Positions 23,915-31,568 of a stretch of DNA of 34,586 nucleotides are shown here, in pieces (positions within the stretch are counted from its first letter, which is position 1; each line of letters starts with the position of its first letter). The stretch is from Rhodospirillales bacterium (GTDB lineage: Bacteria; Pseudomonadota; Alphaproteobacteria; Acetobacterales; Acetobacteraceae). Under the pieces are notes generated by a model. The model did no database searches and was not told the origin of the DNA. It was given only the letters and a program-made list of their open reading frames with translations. The stretch lies in assembly GCA_017304945.1 (NCBI GenBank), contig JAFKLG010000112.1, positions 22,794 through 57,379 on the forward strand. The letters are read 5' to 3'. The position numbers and the translations under genes were made by a program.

Positions 23915-24466
23915 CTACCGCCTCGAACGGTCTGCCGTCGAGGGTTTGTTTCGCCCCGCCTCCCGCGCGCCCAGCACGGCGCGGCCCAAGGCGGCCAGCG
24001 CGTCCCGCAGCTCGCCGGCGGGCAGGTGCGCGACCGCCGCCTCGGCGGCCTGTGTGACTTTCGGCGAGGGTGGCTTGGGGGCAGGCAGCGGCGCCGCGGG
24101 CGGCAGCATCTGCTCGAACCGCAGCGCCTTCACGGTCTGCGCCCCGGCATGCGCGTTGATCCGCGCGATCAGTTCCGCCGTCATGTGCTGCAGCTCGAGC
24201 GCGATCGGGCCGGAGCAGCCCAGCGTCAGGGTGCCGGCGGAAAGCCGGCGCGGCACCGTCGCCTCGGCCAGCACCGGCCCGACGATGGCGGGCCAATCGG
24301 CCATGATCTGCGCCGCGGCCGGGGACCGGCGGCGGAAGGCGGGCCGGGTCAGGGCAGGGATCAACGCCGAGATCGGCCGCGGCCCGTAGACGTGCCGCGC
24401 CTCGGTTGCGATACCCGCTCGCGTGTCCGCTCCCGTGCCCTCTGGCTTGCCCTCGACCTTCGCCAT
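23915..24466 (-). CDS. dciA: DUF721 protein, DciA-like helicase loader
   Basis: This 183-residue protein has the DUF721/DciA domain at about residues 28-115 (YGPRPISALIPALTRPAFRRRSPAAAQIMADWPAIVG region, then GTLTLGCSGPIALELQHM), a KH-like fold. DciA loads the replicative helicase DnaB in bacteria lacking DnaC or DnaI. The C-terminal third is Ala/Pro/Arg-rich and probably flexible. The ATG at 24466 (MAKVEGKPEG) is the only clear start close to the domain; upstream codons have no ribosome-binding site. Its first 44 bases overlap the earliest possible mutY start on the opposite strand. It is 22 bp upstream of dsbA. Confidence 0.88.
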   Translation of the reverse strand: MAKVEGKPEGTGADTRAGIATEARHVYGPRPISALIPALTRPAFRRRSPAAAQIMADWPAIVGPVLAEATVPRRLSAGTLTLGCSGPIALELQHMTAELIARINAHAGAQTVKALRFEQMLPPAAPLPAPKPPSPKVTQAAEAAVAHLPAGELRDALAALGRAVLGAREAGRNKPSTADRSRR

Positions 24467-25502
24467 CCCGTCCGCTCGGTTGCTGCTGCGCTGGTACGAC
24501 CGCCACCGGCGGCGCCTGCCCTGGCGAGCCGAACCCGGGGAGGCCGCCGATCCATACCGCGTGTGGCTCAGCGAGATCATGCTGCAGCAGACCACCGTCG
24601 CGGCCGTAATACCGTATTATGAACGCTTCTTAAGCCGCTTCCCGACGGTGCGCCACCTGGCCGAGGCGCCGCTGGACGACGTGCTCGCCGCCTGGGCGGG
24701 TCTGGGCTACTACGCCCGCGCCCGCAACCTGCATGCCTGTGCCCAAGCGGTCGCGGCGGCCGGCGGGTTCCCGCGCGACCTGGCCGGCTTGCGAGCACTG
24801 CCGGGGATCGGGCCCTACACCGCGGCGGCGATCGGCGCGATCGCCTTCGACCTTCCGGCCGTGCCGGTGGACGGCAACGTGGAGCGGGTGGTGGCGCGGA
24901 TCGCCGCGATCGAGATGCCGCTGCCGGCCGGCAAGGCCGCCATCGCCGCCGGCGCCGCGGCGCTGGGCGAGCACCCCGAGGCGCATGCGCGCCCCAGCGA
25001 CTTCGCGCAGGCCTTGTTCGACCTGGGTGCCACGGTGTGCACGCCTACCCGCCCCACCTGCGCGCTGTGCCCCTGGCGCGAGGCCTGCGCCGCCCAACGC
25101 CTCGGGATCGCGGAGACGCTGCCGCGCAAGGCCCCCAAGCCAGAGCGCCCGCTGCGGCGAGGCGTGCATTTTTGGGTGACCGACGGCATCGGCCAGGTGC
25201 TGCTCCGCCGCCGCCCCGGCTCCGGCCTGCTTGGAGGCATGACCGAACTGCCCGGAACCCCCTGGCGCGAGGCGCCGTGGACCGCGCAGGAGGCGCTCGA
25301 CCACGCGCCGATCGCCGCGGACTGGCGGCCAGCCGGCCAAGTGCGGCACGGCTTCACCCATTTCGAGCTGATCCTGGACCTGTTCGCCGCCGAAGTGCCG
25401 GTGATCGACGCGGAGGGGTTCCTGCACCCCGTGGATGCGCTCGGCGACGCCGCGCTGCCCTCGGTGATGCGCAAATGCGTGCGGATGGCCGGGGGCCGCT
25501 AG
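24423..25502 (+). CDS. mutY: A/G-specific adenine glycosylase MutY
   Basis: This enzyme of up to 359 residues removes adenine mispaired with 8-oxoguanine in base-excision repair. Catalytic Glu51 lies in WLSEIMLQQT, the helix-hairpin-helix in ALPGIGPYTAA (126-136), Asp150 in VPVDGNVERV, and the 4Fe-4S ligands are Cys206, 213, 216 and 222 (CX6CX2CX5C). The C-terminal NUDIX-like domain (about 245-345) reads the 8-oxoguanine. The start is uncertain: GTG at 24423 gives the longest form but overlaps dciA by 44 bp, while TTG at 24480 (LLLRWYDRH) matches the usual N-terminus and avoids the overlap. Confidence 0.94.
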   Translation: MSAPVPSGLPSTFAIPSARLLLRWYDRHRRRLPWRAEPGEAADPYRVWLSEIMLQQTTVAAVIPYYERFLSRFPTVRHLAEAPLDDVLAAWAGLGYYARARNLHACAQAVAAAGGFPRDLAGLRALPGIGPYTAAAIGAIAFDLPAVPVDGNVERVVARIAAIEMPLPAGKAAIAAGAAALGEHPEAHARPSDFAQALFDLGATVCTPTRPTCALCPWREACAAQRLGIAETLPRKAPKPERPLRRGVHFWVTDGIGQVLLRRRPGSGLLGGMTELPGTPWREAPWTAQEALDHAPIAADWRPAGQVRHGFTHFELILDLFAAEVPVIDAEGFLHPVDALGDAALPSVMRKCVRMAGGR

Positions 25503-25589
25503 CGGGCGTTCGCCGGCGCCGTGAATCACGCGATCAAACGAGCTGCCAGAACGCCTGAACCGTGAACCCGCGGTCTCGGGCGAGCGCCG

Positions 25590-26126
25590 CTACGGGGAAG
25601 CGCCGTTCAGCCACCAGATGCCCGCGTTGAGGTAGGCCGCGTAGCAACACCACGCCAGATAGGGCGCCATCAGGTAGCCGGCAGCCGAGCGGATCCGCCA
25701 GAACCGCCAGGACGTCATGGCCACCAGGACGATCAGCACCAGCAGGATGGCCATGCCGAGGGGCGGGTTGTGCAGGCCGAAGAAGGCAGGGGACCAAGCG
25801 GCGTTGGCGGCGAGCTGCCAGCCCCAGAGCCGCAGGGGCCGGGTCGGGCCGACCTGCCGCCAGACCAGCCAGGCGGCCGTGCCCATCGCCACGTAGAGCG
25901 TGGTCCAGACCGGCCCGAACACCCAGTCGGGCGGGGTTCCCGGCGGGTGCCGCAGCGAGGGATACCATCCGGCCACCGCGGGCGCGGTCACGACGCCGGC
26001 GGTGGCACCGACCAGCAGGCACAGCCCCACGAAGCCCACCAGCGCGAGGCGGGGGGAGCGCGGCGCGGAGGCTCCCGGATGGGACCCCCAATCCTCTGGC
26101 CCGGTCTGCTGGAAGACACACTCCAT
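25590..26126 (-). CDS. tspO: TspO/MBR family tryptophan-rich sensory protein
   Basis: This protein of about 178 residues has five membrane helices of the TspO/peripheral benzodiazepine receptor family, which bind porphyrins and cholesterol-like ligands and act in tetrapyrrole or oxygen/light responses. Family motifs are WYPSLRHPPGTPPDWVFGPVW, split by the first loop, then WSPAFFGLHNP and the Trp/Tyr-rich last helix. The ATG at 26126 (MECVFQQTG) is chosen, with alternatives at 26144 and 26186; none has a good ribosome-binding site, and the true start may be nearer the first helix. No photosynthesis or haem genes are in this window. The 228-bp region upstream has no gene. Confidence 0.9.
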   Translation of the reverse strand: MECVFQQTGPEDWGSHPGASAPRSPRLALVGFVGLCLLVGATAGVVTAPAVAGWYPSLRHPPGTPPDWVFGPVWTTLYVAMGTAAWLVWRQVGPTRPLRLWGWQLAANAAWSPAFFGLHNPPLGMAILLVLIVLVAMTSWRFWRIRSAAGYLMAPYLAWCCYAAYLNAGIWWLNGASP

Positions 26127-26354
26127 CGGCTGGATGGACGGCATGTAAGCACGTCGGAGGGCGATGCCAGCAGAAAACCGTGTCATGCCCGCGCGAGCGT
26201 CGGCCAGGGAATCAGGCGACCTTTGCGATGGTCATGTCCGGCGGCGCGCGAGGGGGAGCGGGCGGGAAGTCGCCATCGCAGCCGGGGTCCCCTGGCGGCG
26301 CGCCGTCGCGGCACCGGGGGCGAAGACAGACAGGCCCCACGGCCCGGTAATCGG

Positions 26355-27452
26355 TCACCAGCCGTTCACGCGGTCCCACACGGCGACGACCTCCTCGCCG
26401 CCCTCGGTCACGTGGTAGCGGTCATGCGCCGCAGCGGTCATGCAGGTGTGGTTGGGTGCGATCCGCAGCTTGGCGCCGACCGGCAGGTCGAGCGGATGCG
26501 CGGGATCCAGCTCCACCACCCCGTGTTCCTGATAGGCGCGCCGCACGATCGCGTCGCCGAAGGCCGGCCGCCCGGCCAGGTCCAGCACCAGGCCGAAGCC
26601 GTAGTCGCGCGGCGCGGCCTCGGTGCTGCGGTCCTTCGACAGCGCGAGTCCCCCCGCATCGACGATCAGCCGCCCGGGCCGCCGGCCGATCACGCTGGTC
26701 AGCACCGTCATCGCGATGTCGTCCATGCCATGCGTGCCGATCTCGGCTTGGAACAGGTCGCCGAACATGTAGACGCCTGCCCGCACTTCGGTGACGCCGG
26801 TGAAGTCGCCGCCATGCACCGCGGTGGGGGAGCTGCCCATCGAGACGATCGGCGTGGCATGGCCGGCCGCGCGCAGCCGCTCCGCCGCGCTCACCACGGC
26901 GCGGCGTTCGGTCTCCGCCACCGCGGCCAGCGCCGCCTCGCTGCGCGCGCCGTAGGAATGGCCGGCATGGGTCATCACCCCGGCGACCTGCGGCCCGAGG
27001 CGTTCGGCGATCGCGAGCAGTTCGTCGCCACGCGGATCGACGCCGGACCGCGCTTCGCCGCTGTCGATCTCGATCAGCACGCGCGGCGGGCTGGGATGCG
27101 CGGCGATCGCCGAGGCGGTGTCGGCATCGTCGGTGATCACCATCACCCGCGCGCCCGCCGCGTTCAGCCGCGCGACGGCGTCGAGCTTCTCCGGCGTGAT
27201 GGCGACCGCGTAGAGGATGTCGCCGATCCCGTGCCGCGCGAAATACGCCGCCTCGGCGAGGGTGGAGACGGTGATGCCGCCGGGTTGGCCCTGCAGCGCG
27301 AGGTGCGCGACCTCGATCGACTTCGCCGTCTTCATATGCGGCCGCAGCGGCACGCCGCGCGCGGCCAGGATGTCGGCCATGCGGCGAATGTTCCGCTCCA
27401 GCACCTGTTTGTCCAGCACCAGGCTGGGTGTGGGCAGGGAGGCGAGGTTCAT
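26355..27452 (-). CDS. DSD1/D-threonine aldolase family PLP enzyme
   Basis: This 365-residue fold-type III PLP enzyme (alanine racemase-like barrel plus C-terminal beta domain) acts on D-beta-hydroxy amino acids. The cofactor lysine is Lys41 in LRPHMKTAKS, and phosphate contacts lie in GSSPTAVHGG. The metal-binding pair near the C-terminus is His335-x-Cys337 (APNHTCMTA). From memory of characterised members, His-x-Cys occurs in D-serine and D-threo-3-hydroxyaspartate dehydratases, while D-threonine aldolases use His-x-Asp. I therefore lean towards a dehydratase, although databases often label this group D-threonine aldolase. Its ATG overlaps the mlrC stop as ATGA, so the two are co-translated. 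Confidence 0.88.
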   Translation of the reverse strand: MNLASLPTPSLVLDKQVLERNIRRMADILAARGVPLRPHMKTAKSIEVAHLALQGQPGGITVSTLAEAAYFARHGIGDILYAVAITPEKLDAVARLNAAGARVMVITDDADTASAIAAHPSPPRVLIEIDSGEARSGVDPRGDELLAIAERLGPQVAGVMTHAGHSYGARSEAALAAVAETERRAVVSAAERLRAAGHATPIVSMGSSPTAVHGGDFTGVTEVRAGVYMFGDLFQAEIGTHGMDDIAMTVLTSVIGRRPGRLIVDAGGLALSKDRSTEAAPRDYGFGLVLDLAGRPAFGDAIVRRAYQEHGVVELDPAHPLDLPVGAKLRIAPNHTCMTAAAHDRYHVTEGGEEVVAVWDRVNGW

Positions 27453-28984
27453 GCGGGCAGGCTCCAGGCGGCTTCGGGGTCGATGGGGAGTACGGGGCGC
27501 GGCAAGTGCTTCCAGGGGAAGCGGGACAGGATCGGGCTGGTGAGGCCAGGGGCATCCACCTCGATCACCTGCTCGTGGCGGAAGAACTCGTCGAAGCCGC
27601 CGCGGAAATGGCCGCGCGACTTCACCACCACGACCCGCGCGGCGGCGACGTCCAGGCCGAACGCCTCGAAGAAGGCCGGGTCGGCGCATTGGAATCGCGT
27701 GGTCAGCACGATCACCGTGATCCCGCCGATGCGGAGCGCGGCGGACGGGCCGATGCCGAGTGTGTTGCTGGCATAGATGCCGCGGCGACCGGTGATCGGG
27801 CCGGATTGCAGGGCGTGGACCGTGGCCTCGGCGGCGAACGGCTTCGAGAATTCGTCGGCCAGGTCGCGATTGAAGCGCGCGGTGAAGCGGGCGCCGACGC
27901 CCAGCGCGTGGGCCTCGGCAGCCAGCGCCGGGTCGTGGATCACGCCGACCAGCGCGTCCTGCACGCCGGCGGCATGGAACGCCTCCAGGATCCACATCGT
28001 ATTGCCGCGCCCGCCACCGCCCGGATTGTCGGCCACGTCGGCGAAGATCAGCGCGGGGCGCGAGCGGTCCTCGGTGGCCTTGGCGAGCCGCACCGCCTCC
28101 TCGAGCGAGGTGAGTGTCGGGCCGAACCGGTCCCGGCGGGCCCAGCCGGCTTCCGCGATCTCATGCGCCAGGGCATTCGCGGCCTCCGCATCGGTGGCGG
28201 TCACCACGACGGTCAGCCCGTTGAACGGCGTGTCGGCGAAGGCGAAGCCGCCCATGACGGAGACGTTCAGCACCCGGCCGGCATAGGGCGGTTCGTGCAT
28301 CCGCTGCTGGCCGAGATCGATCAGCTCCCCATAGGGCCGGTTCGGCGCATCCTTGCCGGTGAGCTGGGTCACGGTGGGCGGCACGATCGGCAGCCGGAGA
28401 TGGGCGAGATGGGTGCGCGTGCCGCCGATCAGCCGCCGCAGCATCTGCGCCGCCTCCTCCCCCCGCTCGCGCATGTCGAGATGCGGATTGGTGCGGTAAC
28501 CGATGAACGCGTCGAGCAGGTCGACATCGGCTTCGGAGACGTTGGCATGCAGGTCGAAGGTCGCCACCACCGGCACATCGGGTCCCACGATGCGGCGAAT
28601 CAGCGCGAGCAGCAGTCCCTCCGGGTCATGGTCGACGGTGGTCAGGCCGGCGCCGTGCAGCACGCAGTAGACGCCGTCGAGCCGGCCGGCGGCCTGCAGC
28701 CCCGCCTCCCAGGCCTGCATGAGCCGCAGGAAGAACCCGTGGTCCACCGGCCCGCCCGGTTCGGCCATGGCGAGCAGGATCGGCACCGGCTCCCACGCGC
28801 CGGCAGCGTCCATGTCGGCCACGAAGCCGGGCAGCTCGCCCAGCATGTGCGGCGCGGGGGAGCGGGCGTCGTCCAGCATGGCCTGGCCGCCGATCAGGGT
28901 GCGGGCCTGGAAGTCGGCCTCGGTGGCGACCGGGGCAAAGCGGTTGCACTCGATCGAGAAGCCGAGGAGGGCGATACGGGTCAT
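27449..28984 (-). CDS. M81 family metallopeptidase (MlrC/microcystinase C-like)
   Basis: This 511-residue zinc enzyme belongs to the MlrC family, named after the last peptidase of microcystin breakdown in Sphingomonas. The metal ligands are probably Asp144, His146 and His168 (TFDLHANVS and TNPHLDM), with the same internal spacing as recalled for MlrC (167, 169, 191). The C-terminal half has the usual DVADNPGGGGRGNT loop and the closing DVAAARVVVVKSRGHFR. The length is normal. The ATG at 28984 gives MTRIALLGFSIECNRF. Most family members have unknown substrates; microcystin is unlikely to be the natural target here. It forms a two-gene operon with the following PLP enzyme. Confidence 0.92.
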   Translation of the reverse strand: MTRIALLGFSIECNRFAPVATEADFQARTLIGGQAMLDDARSPAPHMLGELPGFVADMDAAGAWEPVPILLAMAEPGGPVDHGFFLRLMQAWEAGLQAAGRLDGVYCVLHGAGLTTVDHDPEGLLLALIRRIVGPDVPVVATFDLHANVSEADVDLLDAFIGYRTNPHLDMRERGEEAAQMLRRLIGGTRTHLAHLRLPIVPPTVTQLTGKDAPNRPYGELIDLGQQRMHEPPYAGRVLNVSVMGGFAFADTPFNGLTVVVTATDAEAANALAHEIAEAGWARRDRFGPTLTSLEEAVRLAKATEDRSRPALIFADVADNPGGGGRGNTMWILEAFHAAGVQDALVGVIHDPALAAEAHALGVGARFTARFNRDLADEFSKPFAAEATVHALQSGPITGRRGIYASNTLGIGPSAALRIGGITVIVLTTRFQCADPAFFEAFGLDVAAARVVVVKSRGHFRGGFDEFFRHEQVIEVDAPGLTSPILSRFPWKHLPRPVLPIDPEAAWSLPA

Positions 28985-29029
28985 CGGGGGATTCCATTCG
29001 ACGCGGGGCGAGGCTGTACGGCGCCCCAT

Positions 29030-29176
29030 CCGTCATGGCCGGCCTCGAGCCGGCCGTCCCCAGCCGCACGCCGCCGCGGCGAGAGGTCGCGCTGCATGTC
29101 GGGGCCGCCCTCGAGGCAATCGCCCTTGCGGCAGGGTGCCGATGGGGATGGCCGGCTCGAGGCCGGCCATGACGGG
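29030..29176. repeat. Inverted pair of REP-like palindromes between mlrC and the thrC-like gene
   Basis: One unit lies at about 29030-29061 (CCGTCATGGCCGGCCTCGAG...), and its reverse complement at about 29144-29176 (...CTCGAGGCCGGCCATGACGG). Each unit is a hairpin by itself, and the pair can fold into a larger one. It matches the element at 1-69. It fills most of the 232-bp spacer between the thrC-like stop and the mlrC start, and the mlrC promoter must lie in or next to it. Confidence 0.8.
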
Positions 29177-29216
29177 AGGGACGGGACGGACGCGAGGGAC
29201 GAAAGCGCCACCCCGG

Positions 29217-30350
29217 TCACAGCGCCAGCCCCATCAGCTCCGCGATCCGGGGCGTCGCCTTCAGCCCGCTGCCGGTCAGCACCAGCACGGTGGTCTGCTC
29301 CGGCGTCACCACGCCCGATTCCAGCAGCTTCGCCAGCGCCCCCATCGGCTGGGCGGCGGTCGGTTCGACATACACGCCGATCCGCGCCAGCCCGAACAGC
29401 GCCGCCTCGATCTCGGCCTCGGTCAGCATCACCGCGCCGCCTCGGGTGTGCCGTAGCGTGCCCAGCACCTCGGCGAGCCGGATCGGCTGGGCGATCGCGG
29501 TGCCTTCCGCGATGGTCGGCAGGATCGGGGTCTCCACCGGCTCGTCGCTCGCGGCCAGGAACGCGGCGGCGATCGGGCCGCAATGTGCCGGCTGCACCGC
29601 GAAGATGCGCGGCATGTGCTCGATCGCCCCGGCCCGCAGCAGCTCCGCGAAGCCGATCTCGCAGCCCAGCACGTTGGAGCCGGCACCGCAGGGCACGATC
29701 ACGTTGTCCGGGGCGCGGAAGCCCAGATCCTCCCACAGCTCGTAGGCGAGCGTCTTGGTGCCCTGCAGGAAGAACGGGTGCCAGTTGTGGCTGGCGTAGA
29801 ACACGCTCTCGGCCCGCTGCACCGCGGCATCCGCCGTGTCCTGCCGCGTGCCGGGAATCAGCTCCACCGTCGCGCCATGCGCCCGCATCTGCACGGTCTT
29901 GGCGGGCGAGGTCGAGGCCGGCGCCATGATCGTCGCCGCCATCCCGCCCGCGGCCGCATAGGCCGAGATCGCCGCGCCCCCGTTGCCGGAACTGTCCTCC
30001 AGCACTGCGCCGACGCCCTGCGCCCGCAGCAGCGACAGCATCACGCTGGCGCCGCGGTCCTTGAAGCTGCCGGTCGGCATCTGCCACTCGCACTTCAGAT
30101 GCACCGGCGCCCCGTGCAGCACGCGCGGCAGCAGCGGCGTGCAGCCCTCCCCCAGCGTGATCGGATCGTCCGGCGCGAACGGCAGCGCGGCGCGGTAGCG
30201 CCACAGGCTGCGCGTCGCGGGATCGATCTGGTCCCGGCCGATGCCGGGCAGCGGCGTGAGCAGCAGGGGCGCCTTCTCGGGGCCGCACCACCGCGGCTCG
30301 TCCAGAGGGAAGGTGTCGCCGGTGCGTGGATCGAGATAGGCCGGGGTCAT
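29217..30350 (-). CDS. Threonine synthase-like PLP enzyme
   Basis: This 377-residue fold-type II PLP enzyme resembles threonine synthase (phosphohomoserine to threonine). The cofactor lysine is Lys97 in MPTGSFKDRGAS, preceded by the family motif ITLGEGCTPLLP (64-75). SSGNGGAAIS is the substrate loop, and PCGAGSNVLG binds the cofactor phosphate. The ATG at 30350 follows GGATGGCGGC. It is not beside hom or thrB, but lies between mlrC and an M20 deacylase, so it may be a paralogue with a side role such as beta-elimination of an unusual hydroxy-amino acid. A true biosynthetic role remains possible. It is divergent from the M20 gene across 102 bp. Confidence 0.8.
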   Translation of the reverse strand: MTPAYLDPRTGDTFPLDEPRWCGPEKAPLLLTPLPGIGRDQIDPATRSLWRYRAALPFAPDDPITLGEGCTPLLPRVLHGAPVHLKCEWQMPTGSFKDRGASVMLSLLRAQGVGAVLEDSSGNGGAAISAYAAAGGMAATIMAPASTSPAKTVQMRAHGATVELIPGTRQDTADAAVQRAESVFYASHNWHPFFLQGTKTLAYELWEDLGFRAPDNVIVPCGAGSNVLGCEIGFAELLRAGAIEHMPRIFAVQPAHCGPIAAAFLAASDEPVETPILPTIAEGTAIAQPIRLAEVLGTLRHTRGGAVMLTEAEIEAALFGLARIGVYVEPTAAQPMGALAKLLESGVVTPEQTTVLVLTGSGLKATPRIAELMGLAL

Positions 30351-30452
30351 GCCGCCATCCTGCCCCGTCCCGCGCCCCGGCGGGAGGGGGCACCGGCTGC
30401 ATCCGCCGCGATTCCATGCGAGAACGGCCGCCCCGATCGAGAGGCACGCCGC

Positions 30453-31562
30453 ATGTCCGAAACCCTCCGCGCCGTCACCGACCTCACCGCCGACCTGGTG
30501 CGGCTCGACAGCCGCAGCTCCGTCTCCAACCTGGCGGTCGCGGAGCAGATCGAAGCCGCGCTGACCGGGTTCGAGATCGAACGGCTGGACTACACGGACG
30601 CGGCCGGGGTGGCGAAGCGGTGCCTGGTCGCGCATCGGGGACCGGCCGGCGGCCTCGCGCTGTCCGGCCACATGGACACGGTGCCGGAGACCGGCTGGCA
30701 GGAAGACCCGTGGTCCGCGCGCATCGACGGCGAAGGCGTGCTGCACGGCCTCGGCAGCACCGACATGAAAGGGCCGGTCGCCGCCGCCGTCGTCGCTGCC
30801 ACCACGCTGCCGCCGGAGGTGCCGGTCACGCTGCTGATCACCACCGACGAGGAGACCACCAAGCAGGGCGCACGCCACATCGCGCAGCACTCCGCCCTGG
30901 TGCGCCAGGTGAAGCCGGCCGGAATCCTGGTGGTGGAGCCGACCTCGCTGGTGCCGGTGCGCGGCCACCGCGCGCACATCGCCTTCACGGCGGTGGCCAA
31001 GGGCGTGCAGGCGCACAGCAGCACCGGCAAGGGACGCAACGCCAACTGGGACCTGGTGCCGTTCCTGATGGCGATGCGCGACATCCATGAGCGGCTGCGC
31101 ACCGACGCCAGCTTGCAGGATGCCGACTACGACCCGCCGTTCAGCGACTTCAACCTGGTGGTGGACAACCACGGCACGGCGGTGAACGTCACCGTCCCCG
31201 TCGCCACGGCCCGCATCAAGTTCCGCTACTCCGCCAAGGTCGATCCGACGCCGATCGTGCAGGCGGTGCGCGACGCCGCCGCCCGCGCCGGCCTGACGCT
31301 GACCGAGGCGCGCGAGGGGCATCCGCCGGAACTGCCGACCGACCATCCGCTGGTCCGGCTTTGCGTCGAGGCCACTGGCCACGCCCCGGTCACCGCCCCG
31401 TTCGGCACCGATGCCTCGGAGCTCCAGGCCATCGCACCCTGCGTCGTTCTCGGCCCGAGCGATATCAGCACCGCGCATACGCCGCATGAGGCGGTCCGGC
31501 TCGATGCGCTCGCCGAGGCCGTGCCGCTGTTCCAGCGCCTGGCGAGCCGCCTCGCCGGCTGA
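30453..31562 (+). CDS. M20 family deacylase/peptidase (ArgE/DapE-like)
   Basis: This 369-residue cytoplasmic di-metal hydrolase removes acyl or amino-acyl groups from amino acids. The metal ligands are His73 and bridging Asp104 (GHMDTVPE, GSTDMKG), with the catalytic base and ligand at Glu133/Glu134 (TTDEET), and a late His in STAHTPHE. The dimerisation domain is about residues 175-285. It resembles acetylornithine deacetylase, succinyl-diaminopimelate desuccinylase and LysK-type enzymes; the acyl group cannot be assigned. GAGAGG lies 9 bases before the ATG. It is followed after 6 bp by an MFS transporter, implying a shared transcript. Confidence 0.88.
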   Translation: MSETLRAVTDLTADLVRLDSRSSVSNLAVAEQIEAALTGFEIERLDYTDAAGVAKRCLVAHRGPAGGLALSGHMDTVPETGWQEDPWSARIDGEGVLHGLGSTDMKGPVAAAVVAATTLPPEVPVTLLITTDEETTKQGARHIAQHSALVRQVKPAGILVVEPTSLVPVRGHRAHIAFTAVAKGVQAHSSTGKGRNANWDLVPFLMAMRDIHERLRTDASLQDADYDPPFSDFNLVVDNHGTAVNVTVPVATARIKFRYSAKVDPTPIVQAVRDAAARAGLTLTEAREGHPPELPTDHPLVRLCVEATGHAPVTAPFGTDASELQAIAPCVVLGPSDISTAHTPHEAVRLDALAEAVPLFQRLASRLAG

Positions 31563-31568
31563 CGCGCC

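Noticed and set aside
26127..26354. A small gene in the tspO upstream spacer
   Set aside because: Short frames exist, but none has a ribosome-binding site, suitable codon use or recognisable features; only weak inverted repeats are seen.
28634..28984. A microcystin-degradation (mlr) locus
   Set aside because: Only the MlrC homologue is present; mlrA, mlrB and mlrD are absent, and M81 proteins are widespread with other neighbours.
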